45,793 bases of DNA from an uncultured Robinsoniella sp. (GTDB lineage Bacteria > Bacillota > Clostridia > Lachnospirales > Lachnospiraceae), in assembly GCA_900539655.1 (NCBI GenBank), contig UQCR01000050.1, positions 1 to 45,793 of the forward strand, given 5' to 3'. Positions within the stretch are counted from its first letter, which is position 1. Each line of letters begins with the position of its first letter. Shown here one piece after another: positions 27,301 to 34,900 of this stretch. The notes under the pieces are model-generated. The model did no database searches, was not told the origin of the DNA, and saw only the letters and a list, made by a program, of their open reading frames with translations. The position numbers and the translations under genes were made by a program.

Positions 27301-27391
27301 ACTTCCCCAATAAACACTTCCTTAATAAAGACGTTCTTTCAAAATACCTTCTCCCTGAATTTCCTCTCCTTAAATACCCTCTCTCTCCCAT
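24389..27391 (-). CDS. CotH-like surface kinase with bacterial repeat and two FN3 domains
   Basis: A 1000-residue exported protein. A basic N-terminus and a hydrophobic segment (~31-56) form the signal/anchor. A PKD/Ig-like region (~60-140) precedes the CotH domain (~145-560): RYRGNST, KKPYKIKLDKK, GNRVDIYDWEK, and GPIWDMDWSS with Asp470/Asp472 as the expected metal-binding pair. CotH of Bacillus phosphorylates spore coat proteins. After ~680 comes a glycine-rich bacterial repeat (GYEFEGWFED), then a ~40-residue Pro/Asp/Glu/Lys linker and two FN3-type domains (~825-1000). No LPXTG. The FN3 tail suggests wall or polysaccharide binding. Its promoter looks vegetative, so a role outside the spore coat is possible. 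Confidence 0.88.
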   Translation of the reverse strand: MGERGYLRRGNSGRRYFERTSLLRKCLLGKFAAAVYVYILMAAGICMLGMMLPVLTANAKGTKTYAEFTSEYAKPGEPLEVELHEDSVSGDYLYKWTVNGNAIDNDTNSYIPSEEDLETFIEVTAYTEDGKNSYSCKLYCSQLPVMYITTEAQIQNKEDYVAGTLTTKRNEEYMAQEATVYNGDIEIRYRGNSTMGYDKKPYKIKLDKKTDMFGFGKNKHWVLLANHLDGALMRNKLAYEMSGILGMPYMQSTDVVLIMNGRYDGIYQFCEQIRVDYKSKGNRVDIYDWEKASEDFAAILAEDIMFDSDDTLVADLENTMLKDMSWASTHQVYFNGKYFNLDNYKDIKIPKLTGGFLIEMDSYEEKIESFFDTKLGHKLKFKSPEYISSNVDMMQYARDYIKTLENAIQSYDFSDTWNQNKVSYPQLFDMDALVKFWLVNELFMNEDAMKKSTYMYKNLEGPFYMGPIWDMDWSSASDISSTNFPYEWQTLHFNDDKQKNQWYKYIIQDPYFAIKARELYLEIRETYLQDLISANGIIDANRSYLDRAARANTERWHNSGGFPNGGFDYQVDKLKDFLTKRISWLDNQFATVDSLMSSWNTNRLNNSIAGELDVSQININTASVTVPKAFTEIALTVNGNYAGSEKVKDGKAIISFDDTYVKLGDNTENIVVYCGKDKNNKTYYQYQSFTKDAEPVIPSYLITVTATKGGRAYIESEDGELAEAEVSEGSIVKTIAAPDEGYEFEGWFEDTVSEGQKVSTESDYQFTASEDRKLLAVFREQPKPDPDPEPDPKPDPDPKPEPKPEPKPEPKPDPKPEPKPEAAVAKPVQLKGSSIKAYSLKLTWKKAANAVSYKVYRAEKKNGKYKLLAETKKTGYKDTKVVPKKTYYYKVKAVNKSSEKYSSVTRLKTKSLSTPKIKLESVKTKQVKISWNKIAGAKKYVIYRSEKEKGKYKKVAVTTKISYKDRKTIKSNKTYYYKVRAYHSKTSDGSLSKVKSIIVK

Positions 27392-27472
27392 CTCTTTTCT
27401 CCTCTCATATTCATTTTTTGCTCATTGCTTACCCCTTTTCCCCTGCATGTCCTTAGCTCTATTTCTGCTTGG

Positions 27473-27501
27473 AGTATAACATTTTTCCCCTTATTTTACA
27501 A
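27473..27501 (-). promoter_or_regulatory. promoter of the CotH gene
   Basis: TTGTAA (27496-27501), 17 bases, TATACT (27473-27478) on the minus strand, with a leader of about 75 bases. Confidence 0.72.
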
Positions 27502-27580
27502 CGGATTCCAGACGTATATCAGGGAAGTATAACAATGCATAAAATATAAGCCAATATTTCTAAAATTCAATAAATATATC

Positions 27581-27632
27581 TTGACTTTCAAAATATTTGG
27601 AGTTATTATAATGATATCAAATTAATATCATT
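27581..27632 (+). promoter_or_regulatory. promoter and inverted-repeat operator of the SPFH/Arc-like operon
   Basis: TTGACT (27581-27586), 17 bases, TATTAT (27604-27609). Starting on the next base, AATGATAT (27610-27617) and ATATCATT (27625-27632) form perfect 8-bp arms with 7 bases between. Covering +1 to about +20, it is well placed as a repressor site. Confidence 0.7.
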
Positions 27633-27659
27633 TTAAATCATCTGAAGGAGGATGGGATT

Positions 27660-28640
27660 ATGGAGATCAACAAACAGAAGATAACAGAGGAGAAAGACTT
27701 AAAAGCAGCAAACGGCATGGGGATGTTATTTCTGTGCATTATCGGTCTTTTAGGAAGTGTTGCCCTATTCATTGTAGGGCTGTCAGTATTCGAAGGTGTT
27801 TTAACCGGAATTTTGGTTGTACTGTCAATTATTATTTTTACCGCTGCATGTATTGGATTCGGAGGTTTGAAAGTTATTAATCCGAATGAAGCTCTTGTTC
27901 TTGCACTTTTTGGTAATTACTACGGAACTTTAAAAAATGACGGATATTTCTGGGTAAACCCATTTTGTTCTGCAATTAACCCTACCGTCAAAAGGTATGT
28001 AAGTGCTTCAGCAGGAAACGGAGCAGCCGTTAACATCGGAGGAGAAGGCAGCAAAAAGGTATCTCTTAAAACGTTGACCTTAAATAATGAAAAGCAAAAG
28101 GTGAATGATGTGCTTGGTAATCCGATCGAAATCGGAACCGTGGTGATCTGGAAAGTAGAAAATGCAACAAAAGCTGTATTAAATGTAGAAAACTACAAAA
28201 AATACCTTTCTATCCAATGTGATGCTATCACCAGAAATGCAGCCAGAAGATATCCTTACGATACCAGTGAAGGCGGGGATGAGAGATCACTTCGTGGCAG
28301 CAGCCAGGAAGTTGCGGACATTATGAAAGGTGAATTACAGGAAAAAGTTGCAGATGCAGGTATTAACATTATGGAAGTACGTATAACCCACCTCTCCTAC
28401 GCTCCTGAAATTGCTTCAGCAATGCTGCAGAGACAGCAGGCAGCCGCTATTATCGATGCCCGTCAAAAAATCGTAGAAGGTGCTGTCAGCATGGTAGAAA
28501 TGGCTTTACAGAAATTAAGTGAAAACGACATTGTGGAATTAGATGAAGAAAGAAAAGCTGCCATGGTAAGCAATCTTCTGGTTGTGCTTTGCGGCAACAA
28601 GGATGCTCAGCCAATTGTAAACAGCGGCTCACTTTATTAA
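27660..28640 (+). CDS. SPFH/Band 7 membrane protein
   Basis: A 326-residue membrane scaffold-type protein. Two hydrophobic helices (~21-45 and ~47-70) are followed by a band-7/stomatin domain: GLKVINPNEALVLALFGNYYGTL, GNPIEIGTVVIWKVENATKAV, and VADAGINIMEVRITHLSYAPEIASAMLQRQQAAAIIDARQKIV. The C-terminus lacks the long flotillin coiled coil. SPFH proteins organise membrane microdomains or protease complexes; no specific partner is known here. GGAGG precedes the ATG. A 56-codon Arc-like gene follows 44 bases later on the same transcript, which argues for a functional pair. Confidence 0.9.
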   Translation: MEINKQKITEEKDLKAANGMGMLFLCIIGLLGSVALFIVGLSVFEGVLTGILVVLSIIIFTAACIGFGGLKVINPNEALVLALFGNYYGTLKNDGYFWVNPFCSAINPTVKRYVSASAGNGAAVNIGGEGSKKVSLKTLTLNNEKQKVNDVLGNPIEIGTVVIWKVENATKAVLNVENYKKYLSIQCDAITRNAARRYPYDTSEGGDERSLRGSSQEVADIMKGELQEKVADAGINIMEVRITHLSYAPEIASAMLQRQQAAAIIDARQKIVEGAVSMVEMALQKLSENDIVELDEERKAAMVSNLLVVLCGNKDAQPIVNSGSLY

Positions 28641-28684
28641 TTAAAACACTATTTTTATAAAATAGAAAAGGGAGGATGGCAGCA

Positions 28685-28855
28685 TTGGAAAATAAACCAA
28701 AAGACAAAAGTAAAAAACAGGTTCCGTTAAGGCTGTCTGCCAGCCTCTGGAATGACCTGGCCCAATGGGCGGAAGATGACTTCCGCTCTATTAATGGGCA
28801 AATTGAGTATTTACTTACGGAGTGTGTAAAACATCACAAAAAAAAGGATTCCTGA
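28685..28855 (+). CDS. small Arc-like ribbon-helix-helix protein
   Basis: A 56-residue protein starting at TTG (28685), chosen because GGGAGG lies nine bases upstream; an ATG at 28676 overlaps that site. The sequence KKQVPLRLSASLWNDLAQWAEDDFRSINGQIEYLL matches the Arc/MetJ pattern: one strand (QVPLRL), helix A, a turn (DDFRSIN) and helix B. Such proteins are dimeric DNA-binding repressors. It is co-transcribed with the SPFH gene, whose promoter carries an inverted repeat, so autoregulation is likely. The last codons form the left arm of the terminator. Confidence 0.82.
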   Translation: MENKPKDKSKKQVPLRLSASLWNDLAQWAEDDFRSINGQIEYLLTECVKHHKKKDS

Positions 28856-28870
28856 ACCGGAATCCTTTTT
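28841..28870. terminator. bidirectional terminator
   Basis: AAAAAGGATTCC (28841-28852) pairs with GGAATCCTTTTT (28859-28870). It ends the SPFH/Arc-like operon and can also serve lepA on the opposite strand. Confidence 0.9.
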
Positions 28871-28958
28871 TAACATATTTTAATTCACTTTTACTTCTAA
28901 TATGATAACATCATTCATTTTCAATATGATTCAAAGTATTGAAACACCTGATTAAGAT

Positions 28959-30773
28959 CTATTTGTCATCCAGCTTCAGAACGCTCATAAAGGCTTTCTG
29001 CGGAATCTCAACATTTCCAATCTGTCTCATCCGCTTCTTTCCTTCCTTCTGCTTCTCAAGCAGTTTTCTCTTACGGCTGATATCACCGCCGTAACATTTT
29101 GCAAGTACGTCTTTACGCATTGCCTTTACCGTTTCCCGGGCAATTATTTTACTTCCGATTGCCGCCTGAATTGGTATTTCAAACAGCTGCCTTGGAATCT
29201 CTTCTTTTAGCTTTTCACACATTTTGCGCCCTCTCTCGTAAGCAGTTGCCGCATGTACGATAAAGGACAGTGCATCTACATCTTCCCTATTTACCAGGAT
29301 GTCCAGTTTTACCAGTTCCGAACGTTCATAGCCTTTCATTTCATAGTCAAATGAAGCATAGCCTCTGGAACGGGACTTTAATGCATCGAAAAAGTCATAG
29401 ATAATTTCATTTAAAGGCAGTTCATATTTTAATAATGCTCTGGTCTCTTCCATGTATTCCATGCCTAAGTATACACCGCGGCGTTCCTGGCAGAGTTCCA
29501 TAATAGAACCGATGAATTCGGTTGTTACCATGATCTCGGCACTGACAACAGGCTCTTCCATGTATTCGATTTCGGAAGGATCGGGCAGGTTGGACGGATT
29601 GGTGAGTTCAATCATATCTCCATTCGTCTTATATACCTTATAGATAACACCCGGTGCCGTTGTCACCAGATCCAGGTTATACTCACGCTCTAACCGCTCC
29701 TGGATAATTTCCAGATGCAGCAGTCCCAAGAATCCGCATCGGAAACCAAATCCAAGTGCAATGGATGTCTCAGCTTCAAACTGCAGGGAAGCGTCATTTA
29801 ACTGTAATTTTTCCAAAGCATCACGTAAATCCGGATACTTGGCGCCATCTGCGGGATACATACCGCAATAAACCATAGGATTTACTTTTTTATATCCCGG
29901 AAGGGGTTCTTTACAGGGATTTACCGCATTCGTGATGGTATCTCCCACCCGGGTGTCTTTTACGTTTTTCAAACTGGCTGTAATATAGCCAACCATTCCG
30001 GCACTCAATTCTTCACATGGAATGAATTGCCCGGCACCAAAATATCCTACCTCAACTACTTCTGCTGTAGCTTTTGTAGCCATCATAAGCATCTGAGTAC
30101 CGCGTTTCACCGAGCCTTCCTTAATTCTGCAAAATACAATTACCCCTTTGTAAGAATCGTAAATAGAATCGAATATCAATGCCTGCAAAGGTGCTCCCGG
30201 ATCGCCTGTTGGTGCCGGTATTTTATTTACAATCTGCTCCAGTACCTCATCAACATTCAGTCCTGTCTTGGCTGAAATCCGGGGTGCATCCTGGGCTTCT
30301 ATTCCAATCACATCTTCGATTTCATTGATTACACGTTCCGGATCGGCACTTGGCAAGTCAATTTTGTTGATTACCGGCATCACATCCAGGTCGTGATCCA
30401 TTGCCAGATATACATTCGCAAGAGTCTGTGCCTCTATTCCCTGTGCAGCATCTACTACTAAGATCGCCCCGTCACAGGCTGCCAGACTCCTTGAAACTTC
30501 ATAGTTAAAATCCACATGCCCAGGCGTATCAATCAGGTTGAAAACGTACTCTTCCCCGCCTTTTGTCTTATAGATCGTTCTTACGGCCTGTGCTTTAATT
30601 GTAATGCCTCGTTCTCTTTCTAAATCCATATTATCTAATACCTGAGCCTGCATTTCACGGCTGGTTAACAGTCCCGTTTTCTCAATAATACGGTCTGCCA
30701 AAGTTGATTTACCATGGTCAATATGAGCGATAATACAAAAATTCCTTATTTTGCTCTGATCAATCTCTGCCAC
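28959..30773 (-). CDS. lepA: elongation factor 4 (LepA), back-translocating GTPase
   Basis: Ribosome-associated GTPase of translation or ribosome biogenesis. G1 is AHIDHGKSTLADR, G3 DTPGHVDF and G4 NKIDLP. The EF-G-like domains follow, and the LepA-specific C-terminal domain ends with AKCYGGDISRKRKLLEKQKEGKKRM. Length 604 is typical. The start codon is GTG with AGGAGG seven bases upstream. It lies downstream of spoIIP, as in many Firmicutes. Confidence 0.99.
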   Translation of the reverse strand: MAEIDQSKIRNFCIIAHIDHGKSTLADRIIEKTGLLTSREMQAQVLDNMDLERERGITIKAQAVRTIYKTKGGEEYVFNLIDTPGHVDFNYEVSRSLAACDGAILVVDAAQGIEAQTLANVYLAMDHDLDVMPVINKIDLPSADPERVINEIEDVIGIEAQDAPRISAKTGLNVDEVLEQIVNKIPAPTGDPGAPLQALIFDSIYDSYKGVIVFCRIKEGSVKRGTQMLMMATKATAEVVEVGYFGAGQFIPCEELSAGMVGYITASLKNVKDTRVGDTITNAVNPCKEPLPGYKKVNPMVYCGMYPADGAKYPDLRDALEKLQLNDASLQFEAETSIALGFGFRCGFLGLLHLEIIQERLEREYNLDLVTTAPGVIYKVYKTNGDMIELTNPSNLPDPSEIEYMEEPVVSAEIMVTTEFIGSIMELCQERRGVYLGMEYMEETRALLKYELPLNEIIYDFFDALKSRSRGYASFDYEMKGYERSELVKLDILVNREDVDALSFIVHAATAYERGRKMCEKLKEEIPRQLFEIPIQAAIGSKIIARETVKAMRKDVLAKCYGGDISRKRKLLEKQKEGKKRMRQIGNVEIPQKAFMSVLKLDDK

Positions 30774-30903
30774 GTCTGTTCCTCCTCAGTGGGTCGAATC
30801 GCTATCCGTCGACTTTATTTCCGCTGGCAGTGGACCAAAGGTCGTACGTCTGCTGCGGTTTTTGACTTTCCAACACAGTGTATCACATTTATTCCCCTCT
30901 TGT

Positions 30904-32196
30904 CTACTCCTCACTGAGTACCTGATGTAAAATATCTGCAAGGGGCAGCATGGCATTGCGCTGTTCCTCTACCGTGCTTAATTGTGTTCCGGATTCCACA
31001 AGCAGAGTCTTGGGGCGCAGATGCATATTAAACCGGTATGCCATCAGATAATTATTTCTCGTAAAATCTGGATAATACTCCATTGCCTTTAGCTTCATCT
31101 GAAATGCAAACGCCAGATTATCCGGAATGTACGGATTCGGCAGATAGGTGATATCTCCATTCTGGGTCGTTCTGCTAAGCCCGTTGATAAACATAATCTG
31201 AGCGGTGGGCTTTCCGTCAATCTCTGTAACCATTTTCTTACCGTCAACTCCATCTCTATGTAAATCAATTACCACTTCGATGGAGGGATTATCCGCCAAT
31301 ACCTGTGATACTTCCTCGAATGCCAGATCATATGCTTTATTCCGGTCCAGTTCCCCATCAATCAGATCATACACGCCGGTATTATGAATCACGTTGTAGC
31401 CGTATTTATTCCGCAGGATATTGGATAAATACTCCCCGATGCCCACAATTGTGGTACTCACATCTCCCGGCACGCTATCGGCAAAGGCCTCCTGGGAGTG
31501 GGTATGGTAGATTAAAATCTGAGGCTTGGAATTGTCCTGTTCCAAAGTCATCTTCTCATTGATCAGGTTATTTACATCAAGATGCTCTCTGTCAATCGTC
31601 GTTGTCATATCGATTGCATAAAAATTATTCAGGACGTAATCATAATCCAGAAGCTTATCCATGGGAAATTCCACAACCGGAGACCGTTTGATCACCTCTG
31701 CATCTGCTGCAACGCTGTCCTGTCCTGCATCTCCTGTCTGCCCTTCCGTCTCTCCCTGGGCATTTGCCACTTCCGATTCCTTTGCGGCAGGCGTTTCTAA
31801 AGTATCCTCCGGCATCTCTTCTTTTGGCCTTGGCACCATGTTGTCTTCCGCCGCTGCTTCCGCCGCCAGAATCATCTCATATTCACTTTTGCTTTCTATA
31901 TTCTGCTCGTAACCTTCCTGCATATTTACGTATTCATACAAAGGGAAACTTTCACTAAACAAATCAGACAACCAATGCTCCCCATTGCTTGTCTGATTTG
32001 CTGAGTAGGAAAGCCCGGGCATAAAAGTGCCCACAGACATTTCCTCAATCCCTTTGTAAATACTGGAAACTACAGATGATTTCTCAAACCATCCGTTTTC
32101 CGATGCAATCCCGATTCCTCTATATATAATGTAACCCCCCAAAACAAAAAACAGCAGCCACAATATGATTCGTATCCATTTCTCTGTATGCTTCAT
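30904..32196 (-). CDS. spoIIP: stage II sporulation protein P (peptidoglycan amidase/endopeptidase)
   Basis: Part of the SpoIID-SpoIIM-SpoIIP machine that degrades septal peptidoglycan during engulfment. One N-terminal membrane helix (~9-28) is followed by a variable, acidic linker (~60-165) and the SpoIIP domain. The metal-ligand motif ILIYHTHSQEAF, then VVIDLHRDGVDGKK and LLVESGTQLSTVEEQRNAM, are characteristic. Length 430 is usual. It lies 43 bases after gpr, the classical gpr-spoIIP arrangement. Confidence 0.97.
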   Translation of the reverse strand: MKHTEKWIRIILWLLFFVLGGYIIYRGIGIASENGWFEKSSVVSSIYKGIEEMSVGTFMPGLSYSANQTSNGEHWLSDLFSESFPLYEYVNMQEGYEQNIESKSEYEMILAAEAAAEDNMVPRPKEEMPEDTLETPAAKESEVANAQGETEGQTGDAGQDSVAADAEVIKRSPVVEFPMDKLLDYDYVLNNFYAIDMTTTIDREHLDVNNLINEKMTLEQDNSKPQILIYHTHSQEAFADSVPGDVSTTIVGIGEYLSNILRNKYGYNVIHNTGVYDLIDGELDRNKAYDLAFEEVSQVLADNPSIEVVIDLHRDGVDGKKMVTEIDGKPTAQIMFINGLSRTTQNGDITYLPNPYIPDNLAFAFQMKLKAMEYYPDFTRNNYLMAYRFNMHLRPKTLLVESGTQLSTVEEQRNAMLPLADILHQVLSEE

Positions 32197-32239
32197 ATTC
32201 TCACCCCATATTCTTTAATATATGAGATGAAACATTCAT

Positions 32240-33193
32240 TTATGCCAACTGCAATGCAATATTTAATGCTTCTGATATGGTATATCCGATTCGTTTTACT
32301 GTTTCGTCAATATCCTTGGGAGTTACAAACATCGTATTCAGATGGGGGGAGATCAGTTCGCTGATCATCTGGTGCTTCTCCATTTGGTTCATGGTTCCAA
32401 GTACACCGCCCAAATCCTGCATCTGAGGGGTAGCGTCCATGGTAGCGACCAAATTTTCCATAGTATCATTCACAATTGTTGCCGCATCCACTACAGTAGG
32501 CACACCAATTGCAATTACCGGAATGCCCAGGGAATCTTCGTTAATGCCGCTGCGATGATTTCCAACACCGGAACCCGGATTGATTCCCGTATTCGTTAAC
32601 TGAATTGTCCTGCTGAGCCTTTTGGTACTTCTGGCTGCCAGGGCATCAACTACAATGGCAAGATCCGGTTTGGTTTCATCTACAACACCACGAATGATTT
32701 CTAACGTCTCCATTCCGGTCTGCGCCATAACGCCCGGAACAAGCCCGCTGACCTGGTTTGCTTTATCCATGTCCATGGAAGCTTTTCCGTATTCTTTGAT
32801 AACATGGCGGGTTATTTTCACATTGTTAACAACATTGGGACCAATAGCGTCAGGGGTTACTTCCCGGTTGCCAAGGCCTACAATCAGAACCGATTTTTCC
32901 TCTTCCCCCATCAGATCCTTTAAATGCTTTGCGAGTTCTTTGCTGATCTCCCGGTGATAATCCTCATCTGGCACAGACATGTTAGGTGCTTCCAGCGTGA
33001 TATAGGTTCCAACCGGTTTCCCCATGGACTTCGCACCATTTTCCGTCTCAATAACCACTGTGGTCGTTTTGATCTCCAGTTTCTCGTCTTCTTCCTCCTC
33101 GATCCTGACACCTCGGATCTTCACATCATCCTCTTCAAAACTTTCTTTTGCCTCTAAAGCAAGGTCTGTTCGGATATTAAATTTACCCAGCAT
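32240..33193 (-). CDS. gpr: germination protease GPR
   Basis: Spore protease that degrades small acid-soluble spore proteins at germination. It is made as a zymogen; the N-terminal FNIRTDLALEA carries the prosegment cleavage region. SVLIVGLGNREVTPDAIGPNVV, then VSGLVPGVMAQTGMETLEI and KPDLAIVVDALAARS, are diagnostic of peptidase family A25. Length 317 is slightly short but complete. GGAGG is five bases before the ATG. A likely substrate gene lies about 1.7 kb away at 34898-35104. Confidence 0.97.
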   Translation of the reverse strand: MLGKFNIRTDLALEAKESFEEDDVKIRGVRIEEEEDEKLEIKTTTVVIETENGAKSMGKPVGTYITLEAPNMSVPDEDYHREISKELAKHLKDLMGEEEKSVLIVGLGNREVTPDAIGPNVVNNVKITRHVIKEYGKASMDMDKANQVSGLVPGVMAQTGMETLEIIRGVVDETKPDLAIVVDALAARSTKRLSRTIQLTNTGINPGSGVGNHRSGINEDSLGIPVIAIGVPTVVDAATIVNDTMENLVATMDATPQMQDLGGVLGTMNQMEKHQMISELISPHLNTMFVTPKDIDETVKRIGYTISEALNIALQLA

Positions 33194-33276
33194 ATGTTCC
33201 TCCTTCTATGGGGTGCGCTGTTATAATAGAAAAAAATCCATCGTCAGACACACCATCTCTTGTTTTTACTATTTTT

Positions 33277-33299
33277 TACATAATTTTGCGAATTATGTA
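33277..33299. promoter_or_regulatory. perfect inverted repeat abutting the rpsT promoter
   Basis: TACATAATT (33277-33285), five bases, AATTATGTA (33291-33299). It ends at the first base of the rpsT -35 box and lies between the divergent gpr and rpsT genes. Confidence 0.6.
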
Positions 33300-33328
33300 T
33301 TGACAAGTAAGATATCTTAGACTAGAAT
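33300..33328 (+). promoter_or_regulatory. sigma-A promoter of rpsT
   Basis: TTGACA (33300-33305), 17 bases, TAGAAT (33323-33328). The spacer holds a 10-bp palindrome AAGATATCTT (33309-33318). Confidence 0.88.
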
Positions 33329-33340
33329 ATATGAGTATGT

Positions 33341-33375
33341 TTACATTAGAACGTCCGTGTCCGGCTTTAATGTAA
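33341..33375 (+). promoter_or_regulatory. hairpin in the rpsT leader
   Basis: TTACATTA (33341-33348) pairs with TAATGTAA (33368-33375) in the ~90-base 5' leader, with a CCG/CGG-capable loop. It may take part in autogenous control by S20, which is known in other bacteria; that is inference here. Confidence 0.4.
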
Positions 33376-33422
33376 CAATAAAAATAATCATTTCATATTA
33401 AAATATTTTGGAGGTGTACGGA

Positions 33423-33686
33423 TTGGCTAACATTAAATCTGCAAAAAAAAGAATCTTAGTAAACAGAACAAAGGCTGAGCGCAATAAAGCGATCAAATCT
33501 GGCGTTAAAACAGCGATTAAAAAAGTAGATGCTGCTGTTGTTGCACAGGATAAAGAAGCTGCAAAAGCTGCTTTATTATCAGCTACTGCTATTATTGATA
33601 AAGCTACTTCTAAAGGCGTTTATCATAAGAATACTTCTGCTAGAAAAGTATCCCGTTTATCAAAAGCAGTAAACAGTATCGCATAA
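33423..33686 (+). CDS. rpsT: 30S ribosomal protein S20
   Basis: Binds 16S rRNA early in 30S assembly. MANIKSAKKRILVNRTKAERNKAIKSG and the Ala/Lys-rich helices ending NTSARKVSRLSKAV are diagnostic. Length is 87 residues. The start codon is TTG at 33423, with GGAGGTG six bases ahead; the earlier TTG at 33408 overlaps that site and adds residues unlike the family. E. coli rpsT also starts at a UUG. Confidence 0.98.
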   Translation: MANIKSAKKRILVNRTKAERNKAIKSGVKTAIKKVDAAVVAQDKEAAKAALLSATAIIDKATSKGVYHKNTSARKVSRLSKAVNSIA

Positions 33687-33699
33687 TTTTATACATGTA

Positions 33700-33738
33700 A
33701 AAAGAACCTTCGGCACCGTCAACCGAAGGTTCTTTTTT
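33700..33738. terminator. bidirectional terminator between rpsT and holA
   Basis: AAAAAGAACCTTCGG (33700-33714) pairs with CCGAAGGTTCTTTTT (33724-33738), T-runs on both sides. Confidence 0.93.
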
Positions 33739-33811
33739 TATACTTATTTACTTCACAGCCAAGTATCACCACATATGCCATAATTTATACGCCGAAGCAC
33801 GATTGCGCTCC

Positions 33812-34789
33812 CTAATGGCTGTATTTCACAATCAACAGTTCAACACTCATAACATCGTTCATCTGCCCCGTCTTAACGGCCTCTTCCGCTCCCACGCAGT
33901 CATTTACCGCCTCTTTCAACCGCTCCAGTGTAAAGGACTCTGCCTGACGCACATAATTCCTTGCGATAAAACTCTGCAATCCGATCTTAGGCGCCAGTGC
34001 CTGGGTATCAAATCCCTGATTCCGCAATTCCTTTACCTGCATTAATAAATTAAACTGTCTCGTAATCAGAAATAATATTCTCATTGGAGGTTCTTTCAAT
34101 GCCAGAAGGTCATAATACAAATCCAATGCTTTTTTCTGCCTCTTTTCTGCAATGGCATTAATCATATCAAATATTTTATTTACCGTGCGCGTGGTACAGA
34201 TAGCTTCTACATCTTCTGTAGTAATCACATCACGCCCCATGGTATAACAGACCAGCTTTTCCAGCTCCCTTTGGATATTCTCCATATCTGTCCCCGTTTT
34301 CTCCATAAACAGATGCATGGTAGATTCTGTAATGTTCCTGTGCTCTTTTTTCAACGATCCCAGAATCCATCTGGTCAGGGTCTTCTCATCCTGCCTGCCA
34401 AGCTCAACTACCCTTCCTGCGCTCTTAACAGCCTTATAGACTTTTCCCCTTTTATCTACCTCATCCTCCACAAATATCATGCAGGTGGATTCCGGTATCT
34501 GGGGAATATATTCCGCCATTTGTACATTGGCATTTTTGAAGAAACCACTGTTTTCGATTAATATCAAACGTCTGTCCGCAAAAAAAGGCATAGTCTCAGC
34601 CTGATCGATCACTGCCCGCACATCTATGCTCTTTCCTTCATAAGAAGAAAAATTCATCGTGTCCCCTTCCGGAATCAGAGCCTCTTTTAGTTTATTTTTA
34701 TATAGATTCTTTAAGTATGACTCTTCCCCATATAGAAGATAGGCCTTCTTAAACTCTCCTTTATTTAAATCTTCCAGTAAACTTTTCAT
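33812..34789 (-). CDS. holA: DNA polymerase III delta subunit
   Basis: Clamp-loader subunit that opens the beta clamp. AYLLYGEESYLKNLYKNKL at the N-terminus, then RRLILIENSGFF and the C-terminal collar helices (LRNQGFDTQALAPKIGLQSFIARNYVRQA), match HolA/YqeN. Length 325 is typical. Its own promoter is TTGAAT (34848-34853), 17 bases, TATAAT (34825-34830). It converges on rpsT, as often seen in Firmicutes. Confidence 0.96.
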   Translation of the reverse strand: MKSLLEDLNKGEFKKAYLLYGEESYLKNLYKNKLKEALIPEGDTMNFSSYEGKSIDVRAVIDQAETMPFFADRRLILIENSGFFKNANVQMAEYIPQIPESTCMIFVEDEVDKRGKVYKAVKSAGRVVELGRQDEKTLTRWILGSLKKEHRNITESTMHLFMEKTGTDMENIQRELEKLVCYTMGRDVITTEDVEAICTTRTVNKIFDMINAIAEKRQKKALDLYYDLLALKEPPMRILFLITRQFNLLMQVKELRNQGFDTQALAPKIGLQSFIARNYVRQAESFTLERLKEAVNDCVGAEEAVKTGQMNDVMSVELLIVKYSH

Positions 34790-34824
34790 TTCTATGTATC
34801 CATCCTTACTTTCATCATTTTAAT

Positions 34825-34853
34825 ATTATAAAAGAAATGCAGATGGAATTCAA
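34825..34853 (-). promoter_or_regulatory. promoter of holA
   Basis: Minus strand TTGAAT (34848-34853), 17 bases, TATAAT (34825-34830), about 35 bases before the holA start. Confidence 0.8.
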
Positions 34854-34876
34854 CCATTCTTTCTGTTATGGTGTTG

Positions 34877-34900
34877 AAAAAGAGCAGGGGATTCCCCCTA
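34877..34900 (-). terminator. terminator of the SASP gene
   Basis: Reading minus, AGGGGG-AAT-CCCCT followed by GCTCTTTTT. The stem begins at the stop codon of the spore-protein gene. Confidence 0.75.
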
